A stretch of DNA of 5,328 nucleotides from Syntrophomonadaceae bacterium (lineage in GTDB: Bacteria; Bacillota; Syntrophomonadia; Syntrophomonadales; Syntrophomonadaceae), in assembly GCA_028698695.1 (NCBI GenBank), contig JAQVWB010000142.1, forward strand, positions 1 through 5,328, in the 5' to 3' direction. The position numbers and the translations under genes were made by a program. The notes beneath the pieces are model-generated. The model did no database searches, was not told the DNA's origin, and saw nothing but the letters and a program-made list of their open reading frames with translations. Shown here piece by piece: positions 5,133 to 5,328 of this stretch (position 1 is its first letter; each line of letters opens with the position of its first letter).

Positions 5133-5328
5133 ATGGCTAAATATTCTGCCGTTATTCTGGCAGCCGGTAAAGGGGTCAGGATGAAATCAGACCTGCCTAA
5201 AATACTGCACCGGGCGGGCGGATATCCGTTAGCTGCTCATGTAGTCCGTGCTGTAAAAGAAGCTGGTATCGAAGATATTGTAATGGTAGTGGGCCATGGA
5301 CGGGAGCAGGTTGAAGAATATTTCTCCG
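5133..5328 (+). CDS. glmU: Bifunctional UDP-GlcNAc pyrophosphorylase / GlcN-1-P acetyltransferase, N-terminal part (3' partial)
   Basis: Cytoplasmic enzyme making UDP-N-acetylglucosamine for peptidoglycan and other polymers. Only the first 65 codons of the uridyltransferase domain are in the window; the left-handed beta-helix acetyltransferase domain, if present, lies beyond it. The nucleotide-binding signature is AVILAAGKGVRMKSDLPKILH at residues 6-26, with R16 and K23 in the expected catalytic positions, followed by AGGYPLAAHVVRAV (28-41) and VMVVGHGREQVEEY (50-63). The usual GTRM is GVRM here. The start is ATG with a modest GAAGTGG ribosome binding site about 9 nt upstream. In Bacillus glmU (gcaD) also lies a few genes after ispE, which supports the call. 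It is separated from the upstream operon by a terminator. Confidence 0.95.
   Translation, partial: MAKYSAVILAAGKGVRMKSDLPKILHRAGGYPLAAHVVRAVKEAGIEDIVMVVGHGREQVEEYFS

Overview
The window looks like a stretch of chromosome from a spore-forming, low-to-moderate GC member of the Firmicutes, most likely class Clostridia. The evidence is a recognisable spoIIR sporulation gene, strong AGGAGG-type ribosome binding sites, TTG starts, and an ispE / GntR / MobA-like NTP-transferase / glmU gene order of the kind I associate with Syntrophomonas- and Desulfotomaculum-like Clostridia. The genus is an inference from memory, not a database result. All recognised genes are on the + strand.

Layout. (1) 2-1138: the C-terminal part of a methyl-accepting chemotaxis protein, entering from the left edge and closed by a hairpin terminator with a perfect 16-bp stem (1179-1220). 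(2) 1221-1545: a leader region with little structure, containing a candidate sigma-F promoter (1442-1471) in front of spoIIR. (3) 1546-2127: spoIIR, TTG start. (4) 2128-2584: a long intergenic region almost filled by a 368-bp interrupted palindrome (2133-2500). The palindrome is built from short 9-nt-like tandem words and is followed by a compact intrinsic terminator (2513-2540) and a candidate promoter for the next operon. (5) 2585-4942: a tightly packed three-gene operon of ispE (TTG start), a GntR/FCD-type regulator (1-bp overlap with ispE) and a MobA/IspD-like nucleotidyltransferase of unknown substrate, ended by a strong terminator (4954-4981). (6) 4982-5132: an AT-rich leader with a perfect 6-bp dyad over a candidate promoter. 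(7) 5133-end: the first 65 codons of glmU.

How the genes fit together. IspE makes an isoprenoid precursor (needed for the undecaprenyl carrier) and GlmU makes UDP-GlcNAc, so the right half is an envelope-precursor neighbourhood with a metabolite-responsive regulator and an extra nucleotidyltransferase inserted. SpoIIR is the forespore-to-mother-cell signal that activates sigma-E processing. The MCP is an unrelated sensory gene.

The least ordinary item is the palindromic element after spoIIR. It appears to sit between the spoIIR stop codon and its terminator and carries no gene. The second is the NTP transferase, whose nucleotide-binding loop and catalytic-lysine position are atypical. I saw no CRISPR array, tRNA, rRNA, transposase or defence system.
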